Shown: in pieces, positions 55,626-64,000 of the stretch
Layout: each line of letters opens with the position of its first letter
Numbering within the stretch: position 1 is the stretch's first letter
Source of the DNA: Fluoribacter gormanii
Lineage (GTDB): Bacteria; Pseudomonadota; Gammaproteobacteria; Legionellales; Legionellaceae
Assembly: GCF_900156395.1 (NCBI RefSeq)
Contig: NZ_FTNL01000007.1
Span: 62,001-126,000 of the forward strand
Direction: 5' to 3'
DNA: 64,000 nt
Position numbers and translations under genes: made by a program
The notes under the pieces: generated by a model
What the model was told of the DNA's origin: nothing
What the model saw: only the letters and a program-made list of their open reading frames with translations
Databases searched by the model: none

Positions 55626-55876
55626 TTCTTATCCTTTTTGATTTTCTCAAACTTTGATTTATATTATCAAATTTTGAAGAAAGAATGAGGGAATTATACT
55701 GATTTCCTTTTTATTTGGGTACAGAAATCCTGATTGTACAAATTTTACGGGATCGATCAGGGCCTAACCGGATAAGTGAAACAGCGGTGGATTAAGCGGT
55801 CAGTACACGAGAGAAGTTTGAGCTTGTGATCTAGTCTTTAATTAGAGCGAAGGCATGATTTTGACTGATCATGCCT

Positions 55877-55923
55877 AAGAATAATACACCTGAGAAGCGG
55901 AATAACTCACGTATATTATTCTT
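55877..55923. terminator. Hairpin at the 3' side of the outer-membrane protein gene
   Basis: AAGAATAATA (55877-55886) pairs perfectly with TATTATTCTT (55914-55923), with a further GAG/CTC pairing inside. Read on the minus strand it starts 30 bp after the stop of the outer-membrane protein gene and may terminate it, although the T-run is short. The surrounding gap 55626-55953 shows nothing else. Confidence 0.45.
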
Positions 55924-55953
55924 TGAGATTTCACAGATGTTCTTAGAGGAACA

Positions 55954-56691
55954 TTATGCAAATTTATAATAGGCACCAAAAAGAACAGAATTAACTTGTA
56001 CACCTTTTAAATTAGGTACAGCGTTAATGTTAATCACGTTATTGGTTGGAGAATCAACGTTAAAATCAAATTGTGGATTAGTGATTCCAAACGCATGTGT
56101 ATAAGCTACTGATACCCCCCAACGTTCCATATCATAAACCGCACCCACTTTTACTTCAGGTAAAATATAGCTTTGATTTAAATTGCCAGTGAATCCATTG
56201 TTTATAGTAACACTTGAACCGCTTATTGATAATGTACTTACTTTGCTATTAGTAAATTTGTATCGTGCATTTTCAAAAAAGGTTCCCCCTTTGAGGAATA
56301 CACCAAAATTGGTAGGTTGATATAAAACCCCCAATAAAAGGTCAGCACCATCTAAAGAAAGAGAGCCGGTGCTAGAAGCATTGTCTTTATACTCATTTTT
56401 CTTGCCTAAATAAGACCAGCCGGTTTCTGCTGTAAAACTAAAATTATTAAAGTAGGAATACATTAAGCCACCAGCCACACGCCCGCCCCAAGCATCTTTA
56501 TTTGAAGAAATGGCAGAAACGGTAGAATGTAAAAAGTCCAAATCAAATGCAGTCCAAGAGGCTTCAGCACTTATAAAGGGTGTAATTGCATGGTTTGCTT
56601 GCACAGGTCCCATTGTGCCTGCTTGAGCAGGGGCAGCTATTAAAGCTGTTATTAACCCAAAACCACAACCCAGTTTTAAAAATTGATTCAT
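55954..56691 (-). CDS. Outer-membrane beta-barrel protein
   Basis: The 245-residue protein begins with a Sec signal peptide (MNQFLKLGCGFGLITALIAA, cleaved after PAQA). The mature part alternates hydrophobic and polar residues in strands, with amphipathic segments FISAEASWTAFDLDF, GGRVAGGLMYSYFNNFSFTAETGWSYLG, ADLLLGVLYQPTNFGVFLKGG, YILPEVKVGAVYDMERWGVSVAYTHAFG and a C-terminal VNSVLFGAYYKFA. An aromatic-rich last strand ending near the C-terminus is typical of eight-stranded OmpA/OmpW-like barrels. TTAGGGATAAAT precedes the ATG. It may be a surface porin or adhesin; function is unknown. Confidence 0.75.
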   Translation of the reverse strand: MNQFLKLGCGFGLITALIAAPAQAGTMGPVQANHAITPFISAEASWTAFDLDFLHSTVSAISSNKDAWGGRVAGGLMYSYFNNFSFTAETGWSYLGKKNEYKDNASSTGSLSLDGADLLLGVLYQPTNFGVFLKGGTFFENARYKFTNSKVSTLSISGSSVTINNGFTGNLNQSYILPEVKVGAVYDMERWGVSVAYTHAFGITNPQFDFNVDSPTNNVININAVPNLKGVQVNSVLFGAYYKFA

Positions 56692-56890
56692 ATATTTATC
56701 CCTAAATTTTAAGAAAAAAATTTATTTTTTTCCTTGTATAGAAAATCACATGGTAGAACTTTTAAATATCTTATAATTGATATAATCCATAAGCAAGAAC
56801 ATTAATGAAGCTAGCCCCTGAATTGTGACTTTCAATTGAAGATTGATGAACTGATTGACGTTACAAAAAAGAGAGCACAAAAGACCAATA

Positions 56891-57020
56891 CAAGAGTGGT
56901 CAATTTAGTTTAAAAGAAATTGGGGAGTATTTTTGCTCATTATTCTAGTGTAAGTAAATTGGTCAAAAAATTACGACTATAGTTTTTGTAAATTCACAAT
57001 TCAGGGTCTCACCCTATAAC
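56891..57020 (+). repeat. Dispersed repeat, copy B (IS-end-like)
   Basis: About 130 bp matching copy A (49174-49300) with roughly 85 percent identity: AAGAGTGGTCAATTTAGTTT, GAAATTGGGGAGTATTTTTG, TTACGACTATAGTTTTTGTA and AATTCACAATTCAGGG. Sequence similarity ends on both sides. It lies in the 341-bp gap between the outer-membrane protein gene and the next minus-strand gene, which otherwise shows no gene. Confidence 0.6.
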
Positions 57021-57032
57021 TACTAGATATAT

Positions 57033-58244
57033 TTATTTGGGTCTAAAATCTTGCTGTTCGACATCTTGTTCCAGCTTCATTTGTTCTGGAGTTAAGAACA
57101 CACCTTGATATATATGCCAATTGCCATCAAATTTTGAGTTAACAGCTATCTGGTTATTTTCCGCATCGAAATAAACATCCATGTCACCTCGATCATCAAT
57201 TGACTTAAACTCATTAATTTGAATGGTTTTTTGATCTGCTCTCAGTGTAAATAGATGTGGAAACATTATATTGTATCCAATAATGCACACTTGAAGATTT
57301 TCTTGACTACCAAGGTGTTCCATAATCTTTGATCTGTATTCATTCATTATTTTTTCATCAAAGCTGTCTCCAGAGTAAATATGGGAAACAAATAGCAGAT
57401 CATCGGCTTTAACAATTAATGCAACACAATTGGTAATGCGCTCCAAACAATACACGACATGATTAGCACTCTCTAAATTGGTGAGTTCATCTTCTTTAGA
57501 ACCCAAAGGCACAATCTTTTTCCCTTTCAATTCATCGGGCATTTGTTTTGTATACCAGGATTGTAGATGGGGGTTAGCCAGATATAAGCAATCTGACTTA
57601 TTTAAAAGATCAACATATTGAGTGAAATTTTTTACTTCCGTTATCCTTTTAAGTCTGTCGGATAAGTTTTCATTTATGGATAAAATGAGATCATAAGGAA
57701 GTTGTCCATGAGAGAATCCAAGGAATATTTGGGCAAACTTGAGTTTGCGGAGTAAAATCAATTGTTCTTCAGAATCTCGATTTTTAAATAAAGATTCATT
57801 TATTAACTGCCTGGTACTTATATTTTGTTTTTTAGCACGTGTACTTGATGAAACTTGATTAACCAGCTCTTCCATAGACGGATTAGGGTTACATAAAACC
57901 AGGAACTTAGCCGATTGCGACATAAAACTATGGAACAAGGGTGATAATTTTGTTGATTTAAGATAATTATTTTGCCAGTGTACTGATAACCTAATGAGGT
58001 TTTTTTCGAGAGAATTTAATCGCTCGCGATTTAGATTCTCTTCATCAGTTTCGTTCATTTGATCTAAGCAGTGTTTTAAAGATAAGCAGAGTCCTGCCAA
58101 TATCTTGTCTTTAAATATTCCTTTCTGATTTGCTTGATTTATTTTGGATAAATCAGACAGTAATCTATTTATAATTTCTTTTGAAACCACGTTATGTTCT
58201 CTTAAACACCATATTGAAAGTATAGATATAAATTTTTGAATCAA
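57033..58244 (-). CDS. Uncharacterised soluble protein with a doubtful start
   Basis: The 403-residue frame has no ATG near its beginning; TTG 58244 with GGGA seven bases upstream is the best start. The frame is open for ten more codons upstream, where no initiator is seen, so the original N-terminus may be lost. The protein is helical, with several Leu-rich stretches. A segment QLPYDLILSINENLSDRLKR at residues about 181-200 shares LPYDLIL with the F-box of the 45911 gene, but mid-protein placement makes an F-box uncertain. No membrane segment. Likely a Legionella-type accessory protein, possibly an effector. Confidence 0.45.
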   Translation of the reverse strand: MIQKFISILSIWCLREHNVVSKEIINRLLSDLSKINQANQKGIFKDKILAGLCLSLKHCLDQMNETDEENLNRERLNSLEKNLIRLSVHWQNNYLKSTKLSPLFHSFMSQSAKFLVLCNPNPSMEELVNQVSSSTRAKKQNISTRQLINESLFKNRDSEEQLILLRKLKFAQIFLGFSHGQLPYDLILSINENLSDRLKRITEVKNFTQYVDLLNKSDCLYLANPHLQSWYTKQMPDELKGKKIVPLGSKEDELTNLESANHVVYCLERITNCVALIVKADDLLFVSHIYSGDSFDEKIMNEYRSKIMEHLGSQENLQVCIIGYNIMFPHLFTLRADQKTIQINEFKSIDDRGDMDVYFDAENNQIAVNSKFDGNWHIYQGVFLTPEQMKLEQDVEQQDFRPK

Positions 58245-58503
58245 TTCGTCATCCCATAATAAATTATCTAATGACGCACATTACAAAGAGTTAAATAGTC
58301 AAAACGATCTAATTGAACGCGATCCGCCCATGATTTGATTTTATGTGAGATGAAGAATCATGGTTATGAGTAAGCATCCCCTAAATAATATGAAAGAAAA
58401 AATTGGAGGTATAAAGCACTTAATAGTTAATTAATAATCATTGTGTATTATGTGCAAATCGTTGGCATGTTAATTATCTATTGTCTTAACCAAGTTGTGT
58501 CCT

Positions 58504-60147
58504 ATGCTTAATCATGAAAATTTAATTGCTATTAATGGATTATTTATGAATCCCCAAAAGGGAACAAGTAAAGGAGTATGTTATGGTCTTTCGTGTAAAT
58601 ATTTAGACGCGTTATTTTGTAACGATAGAGATACTCTCTATCGTCGACTCGAATTAATTGAACGATGCCAGGAAAACCCAGCTGAGTTATTGCATAAGAT
58701 TCAAATCGTGTATGATAAAATTAAACAATCAACCAAAGATAATCCAGTTCTAACTGACGAAGAATTTGCATTTCTTGAAATTCGTCCTTTTTTTGAAAGC
58801 ATTACCTTACAGCTTCACCCTGATTTTTATCCCGAAATCCATGGTCTACATGTAATGCAAAACTACATTGCAAACCATAAAATTTCAGCTCCCAAACAAT
58901 TAGAAAATGCAGCCCCCAAGCTTTTGCATCGTTCTTATCATGCAAAAGATAAACAGGAACTTACTATTTATTTTGAACAATTAAAATTAATGCTCCAATC
59001 ATGTGAACAAGTGGTTGGCTTTATTCTAGAGTCTGATGAACATGCGATTGCTTTAAGCTACGATCAACCAAAAGACGCTTGGGCATTATTAAATGCGGAT
59101 AATTTAATCAGGTCTGAAATTACTGGATTTTATCACCAGGAACTAAATAGTCTTGAGTTAGCAGAGGAATTGTATCAAGCACTTAATCCTCAGATTGAAA
59201 TTGAAGAAGACGAGGAAATTGAATATGAGCCTTCTGAATATACCATTTTTAGTCTGAACTGTTTTGGTTTAAACCTTGATCCAACGTTAACATCTAAATT
59301 AAATTCTCTTTGCCCCCTTCCTATTGATAAACAAATAATCAGTAGAACAAATGAAGATAATGTATCGATTTTTTTTCTTGCCGCCCAATCTGGTGATATT
59401 GAAGCAATGAAGGTAATGCTTCCGGAACAGTATGATATCGATGAGGAACGATATGATGGTGAAACTCCATTATCAATGGCTGTACAGGAAGGACACCTTG
59501 AAGCTGTTAAATTTTTAATTAAAAACGGCGCAGATAAAAATCATTGTAATAAGAAAGGAGAATCTATGCTTCACTGTGCAGCCGCGATGGGGCATTCTGA
59601 GATTATAGACTATTTGATTTCATTAGATTTAGATATTGACGAAGAAGATTTAAATTGTAATACCCCATTAATAAGCGCGATCTACAACAATAAAGAAAAG
59701 TCGGTTTTAAGTTTATTAACACATGGAGCTGATGTTAATGTTCTCTATAAAGATCAATTCTCACCCCTATGCATTGCTGCATTTATTGGCAACCCAGAGA
59801 TAATAGTTGCGTTAATTAATGCTGGTGCAAATGTAAACTATCAAATGGAGGATGGTAGCACAGCATTGGATATAGCATTATCTATGAATAACTTAGAGTC
59901 TGCAGAAGCAATACGCTTGTTTATAGCTACTAATGAACAAAATGATACGATGAATTCTATTTCACAAAAAGCTTACAAGGATAGGTTGTTAGAAGGTGTT
60001 GCTGCTCATTCATACTTGGTTGGTGGGCAAGATAAATCCATAGCTTTTTTTGATAAAATGCCTAAGAAACATTTGTCTGATATTCGTCATCAAACTGATA
60101 TTGCTGAGAATGAATATGATAAAAGTAAGATGTTCCCCGCGCATTAA
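58504..60147 (+). CDS. Ankyrin-repeat protein with a papain-like N-terminal domain; candidate effector
   Basis: The frame opens with TTG 58495; ATG 58504 gives 547 residues, though the ribosome binding site is weak. Residues about 20-205 resemble a papain-like (C58/YopT-type) fold: GTSKGVCYGLSCKYLDALF with Cys26, SDEHAIALSYDQPKDAWALL with His180, and Asn197/Asp199 in LNADNL, in Cys-His-Asn/Asp order. Residues about 285-477 contain six ankyrin repeats (GETPLSMAVQEGHLEAVKFL, IKNGAD, GESMLHCAAAMGHSEIIDYL, QFSPLCIAAFIGNPEIIVAL, INAGANVN). Ankyrin effectors (Ank/Leg) are common in Legionella. A host-directed protease or transferase targeted by ankyrins is inferred. Confidence 0.65.
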   Translation: MLNHENLIAINGLFMNPQKGTSKGVCYGLSCKYLDALFCNDRDTLYRRLELIERCQENPAELLHKIQIVYDKIKQSTKDNPVLTDEEFAFLEIRPFFESITLQLHPDFYPEIHGLHVMQNYIANHKISAPKQLENAAPKLLHRSYHAKDKQELTIYFEQLKLMLQSCEQVVGFILESDEHAIALSYDQPKDAWALLNADNLIRSEITGFYHQELNSLELAEELYQALNPQIEIEEDEEIEYEPSEYTIFSLNCFGLNLDPTLTSKLNSLCPLPIDKQIISRTNEDNVSIFFLAAQSGDIEAMKVMLPEQYDIDEERYDGETPLSMAVQEGHLEAVKFLIKNGADKNHCNKKGESMLHCAAAMGHSEIIDYLISLDLDIDEEDLNCNTPLISAIYNNKEKSVLSLLTHGADVNVLYKDQFSPLCIAAFIGNPEIIVALINAGANVNYQMEDGSTALDIALSMNNLESAEAIRLFIATNEQNDTMNSISQKAYKDRLLEGVAAHSYLVGGQDKSIAFFDKMPKKHLSDIRHQTDIAENEYDKSKMFPAH

Positions 60148-60236
60148 TACAAATTGGCGGAGAAGCGGTCAAGATATATGCCATTTAACAATGTTATGTA
60201 ATGAGGGGTAACTATTTTAATTAATTCATATCGAAT

Positions 60237-60434
60237 TTATTTAATGAATTTTTTTAAAATCATTTCAAGTGGGCAAAATTGAGTAAATCCACTTTGCAAC
60301 AAATTTGCACCGACAAAAGCGGTAAACCATAAAAACTTAGAACTGATGAACACTGGGCTAGCAGGAACTCCAAGACTGAGCGAAATCAAAATGAAAAAAC
60401 CTGCAACAATTCGAATAATGCGTTCAATACTCAT
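60237..60434 (-). CDS. Small inner-membrane protein (DUF2892/YgaP C-terminal-like)
   Basis: The 65-residue protein has two hydrophobic helices (IIRIVAGFFILISLSLGV and FLWFTAFVGANLLQSGFTQF) followed by a short CPLEMILKKF tail. That layout, with GxNLLQSGFTxxCPL, is the DUF2892 domain, also found at the end of the rhodanese YgaP. AGGAGA precedes its ATG at proper spacing. It lies 16 bp after the RND permease gene on the same strand, so it is the last gene of the efflux operon. Confidence 0.75.
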   Translation of the reverse strand: MSIERIIRIVAGFFILISLSLGVPASPVFISSKFLWFTAFVGANLLQSGFTQFCPLEMILKKFIK

Positions 60435-60450
60435 ACTTTTCTCCTGATCA

Positions 60451-63400
60451 TTAACTACGCTTATGCATTCTTTTCCACCAACTTAAATAAATTAAGGGAA
60501 TTAAGAATAAGGTAAGAACGGTTGAGGCAAAAGATCCAAACATTAAGGATATGGCAAGCCCACCAAATACTGGATCTGATAACATAACAGCGGATCCTAA
60601 AATAATTGCTAATGCAGTCAAAATAATAGGCAAGAGACGCTCAACTCCTGATTCAATCACTGCCTGTTCAATCGAATATCCGCGATGTTGATGCTCCAAA
60701 ATAAAATCAATCAATAACAGTGAGTTACGAACTACAATCCCTGCTAAAGCAATCACGCCAATCATGGACGTTGCTGTAAACGGTTGGTGCATGAGCCAAT
60801 GGCCTGGAAATACACCAATAATCGTTAGAGGAATCGCCCCCATAATAATAAGGGGAATAAAAAACGATTGATAAAAAGCAGTCAGTAAAATGTAAATTAA
60901 TACAATAGCCACAATAAAGGCAGAGCCGAGATCACGAAATACATCAAGGGTTAAACGCATTTCTCCTAGCCAGAATAATTGATTCTTGGTCAAATTTTGT
61001 GGTTGTTCTTCATGAAAGCCTAAATTACCTATCTCAAGCGAAAAGGGCGGTTTTTTTAGCATTTGTGTCGCAGAAGTGACTGCATAGGCGGGACTGGAAC
61101 CTAAAACTTCTCCCGTCACATAAACAATAGGCGTTTGATCTTTAGTAAAAATTGGTTTTTGCTCTTTACTAAGATGTAATCTGGCAATTTGTGCCAGTGG
61201 AATCAGTTGTTGCTGTTGATTTTTAAGATAGAGGTGATCTAATACGTGAGCATCTTCCCGTGCATCACGAGGCAATCGCAAGATAATATGTTCTGGCTCT
61301 CTAGCATTAGGTTCATGTCCATTACCTACATAAACTCCTTTGAAAAAAGCAGCAACTTCTTGGGCTACCGTTTGTGGCGGTAATCCAGCGAGTATGGCTG
61401 CGTTGTGATCGATTTCAATACGGTATTGGTTTGCATCTGACATGACGGAATTATCAATATTAATCATGCCATAGATTTCGGGATATACCGATTGAGTGAT
61501 TTTATTAGCGATTGTTCTTAAGTCATTATAATTAGGGCCATAAAGACCAGCTTCCATTTGTGAGCGAACAGGAGGGCCTGGAGGACTTTCAAAGAGTTTA
61601 ATAGTACTTTCAGGGTATTGTTGTTTAATTGGCATCAGGCTTTGATAGACTGCTTCTGCTATTTCATGAGAGCCCACACTACGATCGTGTTTATTCAGCA
61701 AATTAATCCGAATCTGACCGTACTGACTTCCCCGTAACAGATTATCCCCGCGCACCATGGCGGCAAAATCCTCCGGTGCCGTTTCCCCTAAATACAGTTC
61801 ATAGTCATAGACATAGGGATTTTGTTTAATTATTTGGCTCATCGCTTTTACTACAGCGGTTGTTTTCTCTAAAGTGGCATTTGCCCCAGCATCAACGGAA
61901 ATTAAGAATGTATTGACGTTATCATCGGGTAGCATTTTAATTTCAACACCGAGAGGACTTAATGGTCCATTAGCGCCTGAAGGACGAATAAATTGCCATA
62001 AAGGCTGTAATAACACGACACCTAAGAGAATCACGATACTCAGATAAAATAAATGTCGTTTTTTAGATGAAATGAGTAATCCTTTGAATAAATATAGATA
62101 AATGCGCTGCAATAGCGTTGTATACTCATGATGTTCTTGATTAATTTGGCTATGTGCTTTTTTTCTAAGCCAGCGATAGGCCAGATAGGGCACAACACTG
62201 TAGGCAATAAAAAGCGAGACAATCATTGCTAAAGGCGCATTAAAAGGAATGGGAGCCATAAAAGGGCCCATCATTCCGCCAACAAAAGCCATAGGTAGCA
62301 AAGCTAACATTACCGTAAAGGTGGCAATAATTGTTGGCTTGCCAATTTCATTAGCGGCATAAATTAGTAAACGAGTGAAATTACGTTGTACTCCTTTCAT
62401 TATATGGCGATGAATGTTTTCAATCACCACAATACTGTCATCAACTAATAAGCCCAAGGAGAGAATCAAGGCAAACAGGGTAATACGATTAATCGTTTGT
62501 CCCGACAACCAACCAATCCCAAGAACTAAACATAAAATGAGCGGGATGGAAAAAATTACGATGGATGCTTCTCGCCAACCTAAAAATAGCATGAGCAAGA
62601 CAACAACACTGGCAATCGCAATACCTAAATGCTCGACTAAGGTATTGACTGCATTATTTGCTTCATCACCATAGTTACGGGTAATTGAGACTTTAATAGT
62701 TTCTGGAATCAATTTATCATGTTGCATCAGTTCAAGCTTTTTAAGGATTGCTTGAGCCACGTCTACCCCATTGCTCCCTTTTTGACGTGCTAACGCAATG
62801 GTTACAGCAGGCTCTAAATCATGGTTGTTTTGCTTTACATGTGATCCATACGAAAAATAAGAAGCAATGGATTCCTGCTCAGGACCCTTCTCAATAGTAG
62901 CAATATCTTTTAACAGAACGGGTTTTGCACCATCAGTGCCAATGATAATGTTGGCTAAATCCCTGTTGGAAATCAATGAACCCTCAATGCGTAACGGGGT
63001 TTCACTAAATCGACGTTCCAGAGTACCCGCAGCAAGGCTGATGTTGTTAATGGATAGCGCCTGTTGGATATTAGCAATTGAAATAGCATGCTCTGCCATT
63101 TTTTGGGGATTAAGCCATACACGTAGGGCATTAGGTGATGCGCCCATTACCCAACTTTTTCCTACCTGAGGTACGGCACGTAATTGTTCTAACACTTTAT
63201 CCGCTAGTGTGCGGAGCTTGACTGCATTTTCCCCTTTAGCATGCAGGGTAATTGTTACCAATGGAACATCATACAAACTAACGGAACGGATTAAGGGCAT
63301 CAACGTGCCCGGAGGCATTTTGTCCATATTACTGTTAATCTGGTTATAAACCTTAACCAGACTACTCTCTTCATTTTCATTCACTTTAAAACGCACAGTT

Positions 63401-63711
63401 ACTAAAGCGCTGTCATCTATAGCCATTCCGTAGGTATGTTCTACTCCGGGGATAGAAGCCATCAGTCCCTCTAAGGGACGAACGATTTGATTAAGTATTT
63501 CCTGAGTATCGCTGCCAGGCCGACTCACCGAAATGGTTACTGCTGGGACAATAATTTCAGGATTATAAGTTCTTGGTGTGCGCTCTAGAGCCAGAGTTCC
63601 AAATAACAAAATACTAATGATTAAAAGAAGAGTAAGCTTTGACTGAATAAACGTTCTTGCCAGTTGCCCTGCTTTATTTAATTTATCCTTTGAATAAGGA
63701 ATATCATTCAC
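60451..63711 (-). CDS. RND efflux transporter permease subunit
   Basis: The 1086-residue protein has the standard RND architecture: a first helix near residue 30, a large periplasmic loop (about 45-355), helices 2-6 (about 360-530), a second loop, and a final bundle of five helices ending near residue 1080. Proton-relay aspartates D424 and D425 lie in LILSLGLLVDDSIVVIENI. VNQLNS-type porter loops such as RPGSDTQEILNQIVRPLEG are present. It pumps drugs, solvents or lipids from the periplasm or inner membrane outward using the proton gradient, together with an adaptor (not in view) and a TolC-like channel. The substrate is not readable; it is not obviously CusA-like. Confidence 0.88.
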   Translation of the reverse strand: MNDIPYSKDKLNKAGQLARTFIQSKLTLLLIISILLFGTLALERTPRTYNPEIIVPAVTISVSRPGSDTQEILNQIVRPLEGLMASIPGVEHTYGMAIDDSALVTVRFKVNENEESSLVKVYNQINSNMDKMPPGTLMPLIRSVSLYDVPLVTITLHAKGENAVKLRTLADKVLEQLRAVPQVGKSWVMGASPNALRVWLNPQKMAEHAISIANIQQALSINNISLAAGTLERRFSETPLRIEGSLISNRDLANIIIGTDGAKPVLLKDIATIEKGPEQESIASYFSYGSHVKQNNHDLEPAVTIALARQKGSNGVDVAQAILKKLELMQHDKLIPETIKVSITRNYGDEANNAVNTLVEHLGIAIASVVVLLMLFLGWREASIVIFSIPLILCLVLGIGWLSGQTINRITLFALILSLGLLVDDSIVVIENIHRHIMKGVQRNFTRLLIYAANEIGKPTIIATFTVMLALLPMAFVGGMMGPFMAPIPFNAPLAMIVSLFIAYSVVPYLAYRWLRKKAHSQINQEHHEYTTLLQRIYLYLFKGLLISSKKRHLFYLSIVILLGVVLLQPLWQFIRPSGANGPLSPLGVEIKMLPDDNVNTFLISVDAGANATLEKTTAVVKAMSQIIKQNPYVYDYELYLGETAPEDFAAMVRGDNLLRGSQYGQIRINLLNKHDRSVGSHEIAEAVYQSLMPIKQQYPESTIKLFESPPGPPVRSQMEAGLYGPNYNDLRTIANKITQSVYPEIYGMINIDNSVMSDANQYRIEIDHNAAILAGLPPQTVAQEVAAFFKGVYVGNGHEPNAREPEHIILRLPRDAREDAHVLDHLYLKNQQQQLIPLAQIARLHLSKEQKPIFTKDQTPIVYVTGEVLGSSPAYAVTSATQMLKKPPFSLEIGNLGFHEEQPQNLTKNQLFWLGEMRLTLDVFRDLGSAFIVAIVLIYILLTAFYQSFFIPLIIMGAIPLTIIGVFPGHWLMHQPFTATSMIGVIALAGIVVRNSLLLIDFILEHQHRGYSIEQAVIESGVERLLPIILTALAIILGSAVMLSDPVFGGLAISLMFGSFASTVLTLFLIPLIYLSWWKRMHKRS

Positions 63712-63741
63712 AATAGCGTCTCCCTAAGAGGTATCAGTTAA

Positions 63742-64000
63742 TCAGGCTTTCGTGATTGCCTTAGGAATTAATTGATTGGTTAGCATCAAAATATGTGCTT
63801 GAGTAAGTCTTAATTGATGCAAGGTTTGAAGTTCTTGTGCTTTGCTTTGCGTCAATTTCATTTGGCTTTCCAATAATGCGCTCAATGGTATTAAGCCTCG
63901 GCCAAATCGTTTGTTTAATTTTTTGATAACCTCTGCTTCTTTTTCAGCCATTTGACGGCTTAATTGCAACTCATAGTTAAATTGTGTCTCATTACGTGTT
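63742..64000 (-). CDS. TolC-like outer-membrane efflux protein (partial, 3' end)
   Basis: The frame is open to the right window edge (codons reading TRNETQFNYELQLSRQMAEK), so only the last about 85 residues are visible; the gene begins beyond 64000. The sequence is a long amphipathic helix with LNKRFGRGLIPLSALLESQM and KAQELQTLHQLRLTQAHIL, typical of the C-terminal coiled-coil half of TolC/OMF proteins. It lies 30 bp upstream of the RND permease gene on the same strand and should supply the outer-membrane channel of that pump. Confidence 0.8.
   Translation of the reverse strand, partial: TRNETQFNYELQLSRQMAEKEAEVIKKLNKRFGRGLIPLSALLESQMKLTQSKAQELQTLHQLRLTQAHILMLTNQLIPKAITKA

Noticed and set aside
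1-64000. CRISPR arrays, rRNA genes, complete insertion sequences or prophage genes
   Set aside because: No regularly spaced short repeats, no rRNA-like stretches and no intact transposase, integrase or phage structural gene were seen.

Overview
The window looks like a chromosomal segment of a Legionella species or a close relative. The lines of evidence are an AT-rich sequence, a tmRNA (ssrA) whose tag reads ANDENFAGGEAIAA, a ProQ/FinO protein resembling the Legionella competence repressor RocC beside a tkt-gap-pgk-pyk glycolytic cluster, and several genes encoding eukaryotic-like modules (F-box, ankyrin repeats) typical of Dot/Icm effector repertoires. The species cannot be fixed from this sequence alone.

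Region 1 (about 0.2-30.7 kb) is a large exopolysaccharide or capsule-type locus of the Wzx/Wzy kind, with strand changes between sub-operons. It holds a polyprenol-kinase-like membrane protein, WecB, GalE, three glycosyltransferases, a GT2-phosphoglycosyl transferase fusion that probably starts the chain, a Wzx flippase, a Wzy/WaaL-type polymerase or ligase, a Wzz-like co-polymerase, a very long SLBB export protein, a detached and degenerate BY-kinase-like ATPase, and a secreted beta-propeller protein. It also holds an unusual set of decorating enzymes: a formyltransferase-like/propeller hybrid, an ATP-grasp ligase, two CelD/FemAB-like acyltransferases, a hexapeptide acetyltransferase and a phosphoethanolamine-transferase-like enzyme.

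Region 2 (30.8-45.5 kb) is mostly housekeeping: glmM, dapB, a Pmp3-like peptide, the rocC-like gene, tRNA-Gly(CCC), pyk, pgk, gap, tkt, an uncharacterised membrane protein, prlC and ssrA. An F-box/transmembrane protein sits between rocC and the tRNA.

Region 3 (45.5-60.2 kb) is accessory. The last 27 bp of ssrA recur exactly at 48905-48931, marking a 3.4-kb element inserted at the tmRNA 3' end. It carries an F-box protein, a RelE/HigB-HigA-type toxin-antitoxin pair and a small basic protein, but no integrase. Beyond it lie more candidate effectors: a methyltransferase-like protein, a possible ADP-ribosyltransferase, a coiled-coil membrane protein with a fresh 42-residue tandem duplication, and an ankyrin protein with a papain-like N-terminal domain. 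Gene remnants and a pair of dispersed IS-end-like repeats are also present.

Region 4 (60.2-64.0 kb) is an RND efflux operon on the minus strand: a TolC-like gene cut by the window edge, an RND permease and a small DUF2892-like membrane protein.
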